In this document: positions 1 through 6,134 of the stretch, in pieces | Numbering within the stretch: position 1 is the stretch's first letter | How the letters are laid out: the number at the start of each line of letters is the position of its first letter | NCBI GenBank assembly: GCA_945874855.1 | Contig: CAMCIP010000073.1 | Location: 1 to 10,241, forward strand | DNA length: 10,241 bases | Source: Brevundimonas vancanneytii | Lineage (GTDB): Bacteria; Pseudomonadota; Alphaproteobacteria; Caulobacterales; Caulobacteraceae | Direction of reading: 5' to 3' | Program-made: the position numbers and the translations under genes | Notes under the pieces: model-generated | The model's database searches: none | Told to the model about the DNA's origin: nothing | Seen by the model: only the letters and a program-made list of their open reading frames with translations

Positions 1-105
1 TTCGAGGACACGGCCGGCGGCCACTCCAACGACGCCGACCCGGTCGCCAACGCCCGCCGCTGGGCCCGCCACTATGTCTATCTGGCCCAGCAGCTGATGG
101 ATTGA
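1..105 (+). CDS. C-terminal end of a probable S9 (prolyl oligopeptidase) family peptidase, partial
   Basis: The reading frame is open from base 1 and ends at TGA 103-105, giving 34 C-terminal residues that begin FEDTAGGHSNDADP and end in YLAQQLMD. A Gly-Gly-His motif about 27 residues before the stop, followed by an amphipathic helix rich in Ala, Arg and aromatic residues, is how prolyl-oligopeptidase-type alpha/beta hydrolases end; there the His is the catalytic histidine and the last helix packs on the hydrolase core. Related enzymes have a beta-propeller before the hydrolase domain, but that part lies outside the window. The family call rests on this short tail, so another alpha/beta hydrolase is possible. 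A strong hairpin starts 8 bases after the stop, so this is probably the end of its transcript. Confidence 0.55.
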   Translation, partial: FEDTAGGHSNDADPVANARRWARHYVYLAQQLMD

Positions 106-113
106 CCTTCATC

Positions 114-140
114 GCTCCCTCTCCCGCCGGGAGAGGGAGC
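114..140 (+). terminator. Perfect 12-bp hairpin, terminator-like
   Basis: The arm GCTCCCTCTCCC (114-125) and its exact reverse complement GGGAGAGGGAGC (129-140) flank a 3-base loop. It lies 8 bases after the peptidase stop and before the DUF1223 gene, where a terminator would be expected. Only a weak T-containing stretch follows (CCTGTTC), so it is not a textbook intrinsic terminator. It may act by Rho-assisted or stalled termination, or protect a 3' end. Similar CCCTCTCCC/GGGAGAGGG hairpins are, from memory, common between genes in GC-rich alphaproteobacteria. Confidence 0.6.
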
Positions 141-180
141 CCTGTTCGATCCACAGGCTCACGCCCCGCTCACGCGAAAA

Positions 181-214
181 TGAGCGTCGCCGTTCGCCCG
201 CGGCGCGCTAGGGT
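181..214 (+). promoter_or_regulatory. Possible promoter just upstream of the DUF1223 gene
   Basis: GCTAGG at 207-212 resembles the first half of the Caulobacter housekeeping -10 element (GCTANAWC), and lies so close to the ATG at 222 that transcription could start at or near the start codon. TGAGCG at 181-186 is a poor match to the -35 TTGACGS, and its spacing of about 20 bases is long. No Shine-Dalgarno sequence is obvious before the ATG, which agrees with a leaderless or nearly leaderless message. This is a weak motif call, supported mainly by a similar arrangement at 6098-6128. Confidence 0.25.
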
Positions 215-221
215 CGGGGCC

Positions 222-959
222 ATGAAGATCGGGGGCTTCACCATGGCGGCCGTGGCGGCCGCGCTCGCCCTGGGCGTGGCGACCACCTCGGCCCAGACCG
301 GCGGCGGCGTGGCCCGTGCCGTCGGGGCCGTCGAACCCGTCGTCGTCGAACTGTTCACCGCCCAGGGCTGCGCCGGCTGTCCGGAGGCCAACGGCCTGGT
401 CGAGCCCCTGGCCGACCGGCCCGGCGTCATCCTGCTGACCTGGCCGGTCGACTACTGGGACTGGCAGGGCTGGAAGGACACCCTGGCCCGCCCCGCCTTC
501 AGCGCCCGCCAGCGCGACTATGTCGAGGCCCTGCGCCTGCGCGCCCCCTCCACGCCCCAGGTCATCGTCGACGGGCGGCGCACCGTCCCCGCGGTCGCCG
601 GGGCCCTGGACCTCGCCGTGGCCGAGGAGACCCGTCGCCGCGTCTGGCCGCCCGACATGGCCTTCCGCGACGCCGGCGCCCGCATCGGCGTGGGCCGCGG
701 CGAAGCGCCCGAGGGCGGGGCCGAGGTCGTGGCCGTGATCTTCACACCCGGCGTCCAGACCGTGCGCGTCGACCGCGGCGACAACCGCGGCAAGACGGTG
801 CGTCAGGTCAATGTGGTGCGCCGTGTTGCGCCGCTCGGGCCCTGGACCGGCCGGCCCGGCCTCTATGACCTGCCCGACGACCTGGCGGCGGGCGACGGCG
901 TGGCGGTGCTGGTGCAGTCCCGCGCCGACCGCGTCATCCTGGCCGCCGCCCTGCGCTGA
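222..959 (+). CDS. Exported DUF1223 family thioredoxin-like protein
   Basis: This encodes 245 aa. The N-terminus, MKIGGFTMAAVAAALALGV followed by a TTSAQ-type cleavage region, looks like a Sec signal peptide, so the mature protein should be periplasmic. The core matches DUF1223 (thioredoxin-like fold): VVELFTAQGCAGCPEAN carries a CxxC pair at Cys50/Cys53; VDYWDWQGWKD spans 76-86; STPQVIVDG (110-118) has the TP of a thioredoxin-fold cis-Pro loop; and RGDNRGKTVRQVNVVR (185-200) lies in the conserved C-terminal beta region. A role in disulfide or thiol redox chemistry is plausible from the fold, but the family has no settled function. The frame is open back to a TTG at 102, but that would overlap the upstream stop and cross the hairpin, and would give no signal peptide at the N-terminus, so ATG 222 is preferred; ATG 243 is a possible alternative. 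The next gene follows on the same strand after about 97 bp. Confidence 0.85.
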   Translation: MKIGGFTMAAVAAALALGVATTSAQTGGGVARAVGAVEPVVVELFTAQGCAGCPEANGLVEPLADRPGVILLTWPVDYWDWQGWKDTLARPAFSARQRDYVEALRLRAPSTPQVIVDGRRTVPAVAGALDLAVAEETRRRVWPPDMAFRDAGARIGVGRGEAPEGGAEVVAVIFTPGVQTVRVDRGDNRGKTVRQVNVVRRVAPLGPWTGRPGLYDLPDDLAAGDGVAVLVQSRADRVILAAALR

Positions 960-1002
960 CGGGTCGCGCGTCCCGAAATCAGCTTTCGTCGGGAGCGCCC
1001 GG

Positions 1003-1030
1003 TTGCCTCACGGCCCATGCCGGTCATGAT
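1003..1030 (+). promoter_or_regulatory. Weak candidate promoter for the PPC-like/CHAT gene pair
   Basis: The gap 960-1056 holds TTGCCT at 1003-1008 and CATGAT at 1025-1030, separated by 16 bases. This would place a transcript start near 1037 and leave a short leader carrying the purine-rich ribosome site before ATG 1057. Both boxes are imperfect. There is also a small inverted repeat, CGAAA/TTTCG, around 974-988, which is too weak to call a terminator. The pair could instead be read through from the DUF1223 gene. Confidence 0.2.
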
Positions 1031-1056
1031 GCGTGTTCGAGGACCGGGAGTGCGGC

Positions 1057-1710
1057 ATGATCCATAGAGGCGCGGGCCTGGCCCTGGCCGTCGGCCTTCA
1101 GCTGGCGGCGGCAACCGGCGTGTTGGCCCAGGACGCCGCGCAGCAGGCCGACGCCGAGCCGCCCGCGGCGCGCGGCGTGGCCCGCCTGGCCACCGCCGCC
1201 CAGGTCGCCGACTGGGGCCGGGAACGCGACGACCCCGGCGCCCTGATCCTGGCCGCTCGGATGGTGGGCGAGGTGCCGGTGCGCCGCGACGGCGAGGCCC
1301 AGCCCTTCTTCACCGCCGACGCCCTGCTGGACGAGGCGCTGGAGATGGCCGGCGACGATCCCGCCTATCGCGCCGCCGTCGACTTCGTGCGTCAGGATCC
1401 CCTGCGCGGCGTGGAATCCTCCCCCTATGGCGACGGCCCCATCGCCACGGTCAAGACGCTGCGGGCGCGCGAGGTGCACGGCTTCGACGTCCGCGCCCGG
1501 CCCGGCGAGATCCTGCGCGTGGCCGCCATCGGCGACGGCGACACGGCGCTCGATCTCTCGGTCAGGGATTCGGCCGGCCGCATGCTGTGCCAGGGCGGGT
1601 TCGGCGACCACTATCCCGTCTGCACCGTTCGGCCCCGCAATGGCGAGGTGCGCATCGAGGTGGTCAACCGCGGCGAGATCTGGACCCGCGTCCAGATCCT
1701 CAGCAACTGA
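1057..1710 (+). CDS. Exported protein with helical N-terminal half and PPC-like beta domain; partner of CHAT protease
   Basis: This encodes 217 aa. ATG 1057 is chosen because GGGAG lies 6 bases upstream and a signal peptide follows at once (MIHRGAGLALAVGLQLAAATG, likely cleaved after VLA at residue 24). GTG 1033 in the same frame is less likely. Mature residues about 45-112 are predicted helical and Ala-rich (ATAAQVADWGRE, ALILAARMVGEVP, ADALLDEALEMAGDD). Residues about 137-217 resemble a bacterial pre-peptidase C-terminal (PPC) beta-sandwich: VHGFDVRARPGEILRVAAIG, then GDGDTALDLSVRDSAG (159-174), ending in VRIEVVNRGEIW. Cys178 and Cys189 lie in that domain and could form a disulfide. I recall similar uncharacterised alphaproteobacterial proteins ending in a VNRG...TN tail, but no function is known to me. 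Its stop is 8 bp before the CHAT protease start, so the two are very probably co-transcribed. It could be a regulator, chaperone or substrate of the protease. Confidence 0.75.
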   Translation: MIHRGAGLALAVGLQLAAATGVLAQDAAQQADAEPPAARGVARLATAAQVADWGRERDDPGALILAARMVGEVPVRRDGEAQPFFTADALLDEALEMAGDDPAYRAAVDFVRQDPLRGVESSPYGDGPIATVKTLRAREVHGFDVRARPGEILRVAAIGDGDTALDLSVRDSAGRMLCQGGFGDHYPVCTVRPRNGEVRIEVVNRGEIWTRVQILSN

Positions 1711-1718
1711 GGCCGGCG

Positions 1719-3425
1719 GTGCGCGGGGCGCTGAAATGGCTCGGGGCGGCGGTGGCCCTGCTGGCCCTGGTCGGCGGCCCCGCCGCGACCCAGGACCCGG
1801 ACTCGCCCGACGCCCTGCGCGCCGAGGCCTTCGAGGCGGCCCAGTGGGCCATGGCCTCCGACGCCGCCGACGCCCTGGCCCGCGTCTCCGCCCGCTTCGC
1901 CCAGGGCGACGATGCCCTGGGGGCTTTGGCCGAACGCCGCGAGCGTCTGCTGGCCGACCGCGACGGCCGTGAGCGCGAACTGGCCGCCCTGTATGGCGTG
2001 GACGGCGAGGAGGCCCTGCTTCGCCGGGCCGAACTGACCCTGGCCTATGAGGCCGCGCTGGACGGCCTGACCGTGGTCGATGCCGAGATCGCCGCCCGCT
2101 TCCCTGCCTATGGCGAACTGATCGCCCCCGCCGCCCTGTCGGTGGCCGAGGCCCAGGCCCTGCTGAACCCCGACGAGGGGCTGCTGCTGGTGCTGGTCAA
2201 TCCCGAGGCGACCTATGTCTGGGGCGTGTCGCGCGACAAGGTGGTCTGGGCCCGCGCCGCCGATCTGGGCGAGGCCGAGATGGTGCGGTCGGTCGGCCGC
2301 CTGCGCGCCGCCCTGACCGCCACGGGCGCGCGCCGCGACGGGGACCCGACGATCGATCCGATGATCTATGCCGGCCGCCCCGCCGCCGCCTTTGACCGGG
2401 CCGAGGCGCACCGGCTCTATGCCGCCCTGATCGCCCCGGTCGAGGCGGCCTTTGCGGGCAAGACCACCCTGATCTCGGTGGTCTCCGGCCCCCTGACCGG
2501 TCTGCCGCTGGCCCTGCTGTCCACCGCGCCCGCTGGCGGGCCGGACGACGGCGGCTGGCTGATCGACCGCTATGCCCTCGCCGGCCTGCCCGCGGCCTCC
2601 AGCCTCAAGGCCCTGCGCTGCTGGCTGACGGTCGGGGCCGCGCGCCATCCCGGCTGTCCGGCCGGGCCAGCCCCGGCCTCCGCCCGTCCGACCGGCCCCG
2701 GCCTGCCGCTGGTGGCCTTCGGCGCGCCCAGCCTGACCGGCGCGGCGGCCGACGGTGCCCGCGGCGCCCCGGCCGACGCTGACGCCGTGCGCGGCGACGG
2801 TGTCCTGGCCGATCCGGCCAAGCTGCGCGCCCTGCCGGCCCTGCCCGGCTCCCGCGCCGAGCTGGAGGCCTTGGCCGGCCTCTATCCCCGGGGGCTGGTG
2901 CGTCTCGGCGCGGCGGCGACCGAGACGGCCGTGCGCACCACCGACGCCGGGGCCCTGTCCCGGGCCCGCTTCGTGGTCTTTTCGACCCACGGCCTGATGG
3001 CCGGTTCGTCGCTGACCGAGCCCGGTCTGGTCCTGACCCCGCCGGCCGAGGCGTCCGAGGCCGACGACGGCTATCTGACGGCGTCCGAGGCGGCGGGGCT
3101 CAGGCTGGGCGCCGATCTGGTCGTTCTGTCGGCCTGCAACACCGCCGCCCCGGACGGCCGCCCGGGAGCAGAGGGCCTCTCGGGCCTCGCCCGCGCCTTC
3201 TTCTTTGCCGGGGCCCGAGGCCTGCTCGTGTCGCACTGGGCCGTCTCGGACCGGGCCACCACGGCCCTGGTCACCGGCACCTTCCGCACCCTGGAAGGTG
3301 CCGAGAGCGGCGACCCCGCCGCCCGCGCCCGCGCCCTGCGCACCGCCTCTCTTGCGGTCCGGGCCGAACCCCGCTGGCGCCATCCGGCCTACTGGGCGGC
3401 GTTCACGCTGGTGGGGGCACCGTGA
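1719..3425 (+). CDS. Exported CHAT-domain (caspase-like) cysteine protease, without TPR repeats
   Basis: This encodes 568 aa from GTG 1719, the first good start after the upstream stop at 1708-1710, with GAGG about 7 bases before it. The frame is open back to 1587 but that overlaps the previous gene. Residues 5-24 form a hydrophobic signal peptide or anchor (LKWLGAAVALLALVGGPAAT), so the protein should be periplasmic or membrane-tethered. Residues about 36-130 are Ala/Arg/Glu-rich helices, probably coiled. Residues about 150-568 form the CHAT domain (caspase/separase clan CD), with catalytic His424 in VVFSTHGLMAG and catalytic Cys473 in DLVVLSACNTAAP, then GLSGLARAFFFAGARGLLVSHWAVSD and the terminal HPAYWAAFTLVG. 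Many relatives carry a long TPR array first; here the helical linker starts right after the signal peptide. An Ala/Pro/Gly-rich insert (about 315-365) may be a flexible loop. The substrate is unknown; the co-transcribed PPC-like protein is the obvious candidate partner. Confidence 0.87.
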   Translation: MRGALKWLGAAVALLALVGGPAATQDPDSPDALRAEAFEAAQWAMASDAADALARVSARFAQGDDALGALAERRERLLADRDGRERELAALYGVDGEEALLRRAELTLAYEAALDGLTVVDAEIAARFPAYGELIAPAALSVAEAQALLNPDEGLLLVLVNPEATYVWGVSRDKVVWARAADLGEAEMVRSVGRLRAALTATGARRDGDPTIDPMIYAGRPAAAFDRAEAHRLYAALIAPVEAAFAGKTTLISVVSGPLTGLPLALLSTAPAGGPDDGGWLIDRYALAGLPAASSLKALRCWLTVGAARHPGCPAGPAPASARPTGPGLPLVAFGAPSLTGAAADGARGAPADADAVRGDGVLADPAKLRALPALPGSRAELEALAGLYPRGLVRLGAAATETAVRTTDAGALSRARFVVFSTHGLMAGSSLTEPGLVLTPPAEASEADDGYLTASEAAGLRLGADLVVLSACNTAAPDGRPGAEGLSGLARAFFFAGARGLLVSHWAVSDRATTALVTGTFRTLEGAESGDPAARARALRTASLAVRAEPRWRHPAYWAAFTLVGAP

Positions 3426-3427
3426 AG

Positions 3428-3513
3428 TGAGGGCTTGGGGCTTGGCGAGTAGGGCTTAGGGGCGATGCAGTTCAATCCTGCCTAAGCCCTGAGCCCTGAG
3501 CCCTGAGCCCTGA
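3428..3513. terminator. Long heptamer-built hairpin between convergent genes, probable bidirectional terminator
   Basis: The arms 3428-3460 and 3481-3513 pair over 33 positions around a 20-base loop. The inner 10 bp are perfect (AGGGCTTAGG at 3451-3460 with CCTAAGCCCT at 3481-3490); the outer part has four mismatches and five G-U pairs. It starts 3 bases after the CHAT stop and ends 10 bases before the stop of the minus-strand phosphotransferase gene, so it could end transcripts from both sides. No T-run follows either arm, so strict Rho-independent termination is not assured. Confidence 0.6.
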
Positions 3514-3519
3514 GCCCTA
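3486..3519 (+). repeat. Tandem heptamer GCCCTGA, 4 full copies plus a partial fifth
   Basis: Exact copies lie at 3486-3492, 3493-3499, 3500-3506 and 3507-3513, followed by GCCCTA at 3514-3519. The opposite arm (3429-3463) is made of degenerate heptamers of the complementary type (GAGGGCT, TGGGGCT, TGGCGAG, TAGGGCT, TAGGGGC). The array is non-coding and fills the space between two convergent genes. Perfect copies on one side and decayed copies on the other suggest recent expansion of the right arm. Confidence 0.9.
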
Positions 3520-3523
3520 TCCC

Positions 3524-4600
3524 TCACGCCCCCGCCTTCCGCGCAAAACTCCACGCCGCCTCGGCAAGCATCGGCACCTGCGCGGCCATGGACTTCGCAT
3601 GGGCGCTGGCGGCGGTGCCGTCGCGCACCCGGCCGGCGATGCCTTGGCAGATGGCCGCCAGCCGGAACAGATTGTAGGCGAACAGCCAGTCCAGCCCCTC
3701 GGGCGGCGCCACCCCGGCCGTGGCGGCATAGCGGGCCACCGTCTCCTCCACCGAGGGAATGCCCAGGGCGACCAGATCGGCCCCGGCCAGCCCGTTCCTC
3801 TGGGTCGCCGGAATGACCCAGGCGATCAGCAGATAGGAGAGGTCGGCCAGCGGATCGCCCAGCGTCGACAACTCCCAGTCCAGCACCGCCCGCACCTGCG
3901 GTCCGTCGGGGGCGAGGATCATGTTGTCCAGCCGGAAGTCGCCATGCACGATCCGCGTCGGCCCCTGCGGTGGCAGGCCCGCCGGCAGGAAGTCGATCAG
4001 CCGGTCCATGGCCGGGATGGGGTCGATCTCCGACGCCCGGTACTGTTTGGTCCAGCGCCCGACCTGACGCTCGAAATAGTTGCCGGGCCGGCCATAGTGC
4101 TCCAGCCCGATGGCGACGGGGTCGAAGGCGTGCAGCCGCGCCAGGGCGTCCGTCTGGGCCTCATAGATGGCCCGGCGCTCCTCGGGGCTCAGGCCGGGCA
4201 GTTTCAGGTCCCACAGGACCCGCCCCTCGACCTTCTCCATGACGTAGAACATCGAGCCGACCACGCCGTCGTCGGTGCACAGGGCATGGGGCCGGGCGAC
4301 CGGGAAGCCCTGGGCATGCAGGGCCGAGATGACGGTGAACTCGCGGTCCACCGCATGGGCGCTGGCCAGCAGCAGGCCGGGCGGCTTGCGGCGCAGGACA
4401 TAGGCCCGGCCGGGCGTCACCAGCTCATAGGTCGGATTGGACTGGCCGCCCTTGAACTGGCGGATCGTCAGCGGCCCGGCATAGTCGGCCACATTCGCCT
4501 GCATCCAGGCGTCCAGGGCGGCGGCGTCCAGCGCATGGCGCGGATCGACCTCGCGCGTGCCGGAGAAGGAGGCCTGGGGGTCCTGGGTTGGGTCGGTCAT
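3524..4600 (-). CDS. APH-fold phosphotransferase, ACAD10/11-like kinase family
   Basis: This encodes 358 aa and is cytoplasmic, with no signal peptide. The start at 4600 overlaps the glpK stop as ATGA, implying translational coupling; the frame is open further upstream, but only inside glpK. Kinase features in order are: FKGGQSNPTYEL (49-60), a glycine-rich nucleotide-loop equivalent; YVLRRKPPG (67-75), with a candidate ATP-contacting Lys72; FYVMEKVEGRVLW (118-130), the hinge; the catalytic loop HGDFRLDN (219-226, Asp221); and the metal-binding region VLDWELSTLGDPLADLSYL (239-257, Asp241). This pattern is typical of the phosphotransferase family related to the N-terminal kinase domain of ACAD10/ACAD11, not of true aminoglycoside-resistance enzymes. 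Characterised relatives phosphorylate 4-hydroxyacyl-CoA during 4-hydroxy acid breakdown; no acyl-CoA dehydrogenase is in this window, so that role is inference. Confidence 0.85.
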   Translation of the reverse strand: MTDPTQDPQASFSGTREVDPRHALDAAALDAWMQANVADYAGPLTIRQFKGGQSNPTYELVTPGRAYVLRRKPPGLLLASAHAVDREFTVISALHAQGFPVARPHALCTDDGVVGSMFYVMEKVEGRVLWDLKLPGLSPEERRAIYEAQTDALARLHAFDPVAIGLEHYGRPGNYFERQVGRWTKQYRASEIDPIPAMDRLIDFLPAGLPPQGPTRIVHGDFRLDNMILAPDGPQVRAVLDWELSTLGDPLADLSYLLIAWVIPATQRNGLAGADLVALGIPSVEETVARYAATAGVAPPEGLDWLFAYNLFRLAAICQGIAGRVRDGTAASAHAKSMAAQVPMLAEAAWSFARKAGA

Positions 4601-6090
4601 GGCACGGCGACGATGGCGGCCTTCACCGCCGCGCGCCAGCCCTTCAGCAGCCGTTCGCGCGCTTCGGCCTCCATCCGCGGCGTCCAGCGCGTCGGCGCCT
4701 CGACGGGATGGTCCTCCAGATCGCCGATCAGGCCGATCCCCAGCGCCGCCAGCTTGGCCGCGCCGAGCGCCGTCATCTCCTGAAAGGCCGGCCGCTCGAC
4801 CGTCACCTCGCAGACGTCGGCGACGACCTGCATGGCCCAGGCATTGGCCGTGACCCCGCCGTCGACCTTCAGCACCGCCGGCCGGGGCGCGCCGTCCTTC
4901 TCCAGCGCGTCCAGCAGGTCGCGGGTCTGATAGGCCAGGCTCTCCAGCGCCGCCCGCACGAAATGGGCCGGCCCGGAATCCCGGGTCAGGCCGACCACGG
5001 CCCCGCGCACGTCCGGGTCCCACCACGGCGCCCCCAGGCCGGTGAATCCGGGCACCAGATAGACGCCGCCATTGTCGTCCAGCCCGCGCGCCATGGCCTC
5101 GGACTGGCTGCTGTCGTCGATCAGCCCCAGCCCGTCCCTCAGCCACTGGATCGCCGAGCCCGCCGAGAAGATCGACCCCTCCAGCGCCCAGGCGACCTGG
5201 CCCTGTGCGTCATAGCCCAGCGTGCCCAGCAGCCGATTGGTCGAGGCCACGGGCGCATCCCCGACGTTGGCGACCAGAAAGGCCCCCGTGCCATAGGTGA
5301 TCTTGGCCTCGCCGGGCCGCAGCGCCCCGTGTCCCACCAGAGCCGCCTGCTGATCGCCCGCCGCCCCGTGGATCGGCAGGGCCGCGCCCAGCGCCGCCGG
5401 TTCGCAGGTCCCCAACAGGTCGGCGCAGCCCCGTATTTCCGGCAAGGCGGCCACAGGCACGTCGAACAGGGCGCACAGGTCCGCCCGCCACGCCCGGGTC
5501 CTCAGGTCCATCAGCGAGGTCCGGCTGGCATTCGTCGCGTCGGTGACATGAGCCGCGCCCCCCGTCAGCTTCCAGATCAGCCAGCTCTCGATCGTGCCCA
5601 GCCGGACCTCGCCCGCCCCGGCCCGCGCCCGCGCGCCCGGCACGGCGTCCAGCAGCCAGGCGTATTTGGAGGCGCTGAAATAGGGGTCCAGGATCAGGCC
5701 GGTCGCCGCCTGCACCATGGGCTCGTGCCCCGCCGCCGCCAGCCGGCCGGTCACCTCGGCGGTGCGCCGGTCCTGCCAGACGATGGCCCGGTGCAGCGGT
5801 GCCCCGGTCGCGGCGTCCCACATCACCGCCGTCTCGCGCTGATTGGTGATGCCCACCGCGGCGAACCGTTCCACGCCGCCCGCCTCGGCGATCACCTGCC
5901 GACAGGTCTGCAGCGCCGCGTCCCAGATCTCCGCCGCATCATGCTCGACCCAGCCGGACTGCGGGAAATGCTGGGCCAGCGCGATCTGGCTGACGCCGAC
6001 GGGGCGCAGCCCGCCCTCGGGCGCGGTCTCGAAGGCGATGGCGCGGGTCGAGGTCGTGCCCTGGTCGAGGGCGAGGATCAGTTTGCTCAT
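4597..6090 (-). CDS. glpK: Glycerol kinase
   Basis: This encodes 497 aa, close to the usual 500 or so. It phosphorylates glycerol with ATP to sn-glycerol 3-phosphate in the cytoplasm, trapping glycerol and feeding glycolysis or phospholipid synthesis. The FGGY-kinase features are complete: LALDQGTTSTRAIAF (6-20), the N-terminal phosphate loop; GITNQRETAVMWD (80-92), with Arg85/Glu86 at the glycerol-contacting positions; TGLILDPYFSASK (130-142), with Tyr137; GAAGDQQAALVG (242-253), with the catalytic base Asp246; ITYGTGAFL (264-272); and LKVDGGVTANAWAMQ (407-421) in the C-terminal ATPase half. ATG 6090 starts the conserved MSKLILALDQG. The gene is divergent from the dehydratase gene across 44 bp and coupled downstream to the phosphotransferase gene. 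No glpF, glpD or glpR is in view, which is unusual for a classic glycerol operon. Confidence 0.97.
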   Translation of the reverse strand: MSKLILALDQGTTSTRAIAFETAPEGGLRPVGVSQIALAQHFPQSGWVEHDAAEIWDAALQTCRQVIAEAGGVERFAAVGITNQRETAVMWDAATGAPLHRAIVWQDRRTAEVTGRLAAAGHEPMVQAATGLILDPYFSASKYAWLLDAVPGARARAGAGEVRLGTIESWLIWKLTGGAAHVTDATNASRTSLMDLRTRAWRADLCALFDVPVAALPEIRGCADLLGTCEPAALGAALPIHGAAGDQQAALVGHGALRPGEAKITYGTGAFLVANVGDAPVASTNRLLGTLGYDAQGQVAWALEGSIFSAGSAIQWLRDGLGLIDDSSQSEAMARGLDDNGGVYLVPGFTGLGAPWWDPDVRGAVVGLTRDSGPAHFVRAALESLAYQTRDLLDALEKDGAPRPAVLKVDGGVTANAWAMQVVADVCEVTVERPAFQEMTALGAAKLAALGIGLIGDLEDHPVEAPTRWTPRMEAEARERLLKGWRAAVKAAIVAVP

Positions 6091-6097
6091 CCCGGCA

Positions 6098-6128
6098 CCT
6101 TACGCGCGGCGTCGCGGTCGGGTTAAGT
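6098..6128. promoter_or_regulatory. Putative interlocked divergent promoters for glpK and the dehydratase gene
   Basis: On the plus strand, TTACGC (6100-6105) could be a -35 and GTTAAG (6122-6127) a -10, spacer 16, with the -10 ending 7 bases before ATG 6135. On the minus strand, TTAACC (6126-6121) could be a -35 and GTAAGG (6103-6098) a -10, spacer 17, also ending 7 bases before the glpK ATG at 6090. Each gene's -10 thus overlaps the other's -35. Both messages would be leaderless or nearly so. The boxes are imperfect; the symmetry and the lack of any other space for promoters in this 44-bp gap are the main support. Confidence 0.4.
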
Positions 6129-6134
6129 GCCCCC

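Noticed and set aside
102..221. N-terminal extension of the DUF1223 gene from TTG 102
   Set aside because: It would overlap the previous stop, translate through the hairpin at 114-140 and bury the signal peptide 40 residues inside.
1611..3383. Very long open frame on the minus strand opposite the CHAT gene (590 codons)
   Set aside because: The translation is low-complexity Gly/Ala/Arg/Gln with no recognisable domain, while the plus strand has clear CHAT motifs. Long antisense frames are expected in very GC-rich genes.
1719..3425. CHAT gene as part of a type III-E CRISPR (Craspase) or gasdermin defence system
   Set aside because: No CRISPR array, gRAMP, TPR-rich partner or gasdermin-like gene is present. 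The signal peptide also points to the envelope instead of cytoplasmic defence.
3428..3519. CRISPR-like or transposon-end repeat
   Set aside because: The units are 7 bases with no spacers, and there is no transposase or target duplication nearby. It is a simple tandem/inverted repeat.
3524..4600. Aminoglycoside resistance gene
   Set aside because: The APH fold and HGDFRLDN motif are shared by the ACAD10/11-like phosphotransferases, whose wider motif pattern fits better. There is no mobile context.
4588..6126. Long plus-strand open frame opposite glpK (512 codons)
   Set aside because: It is an Arg/Pro/Gln-rich shadow of glpK, whose catalytic motifs are complete on the minus strand.
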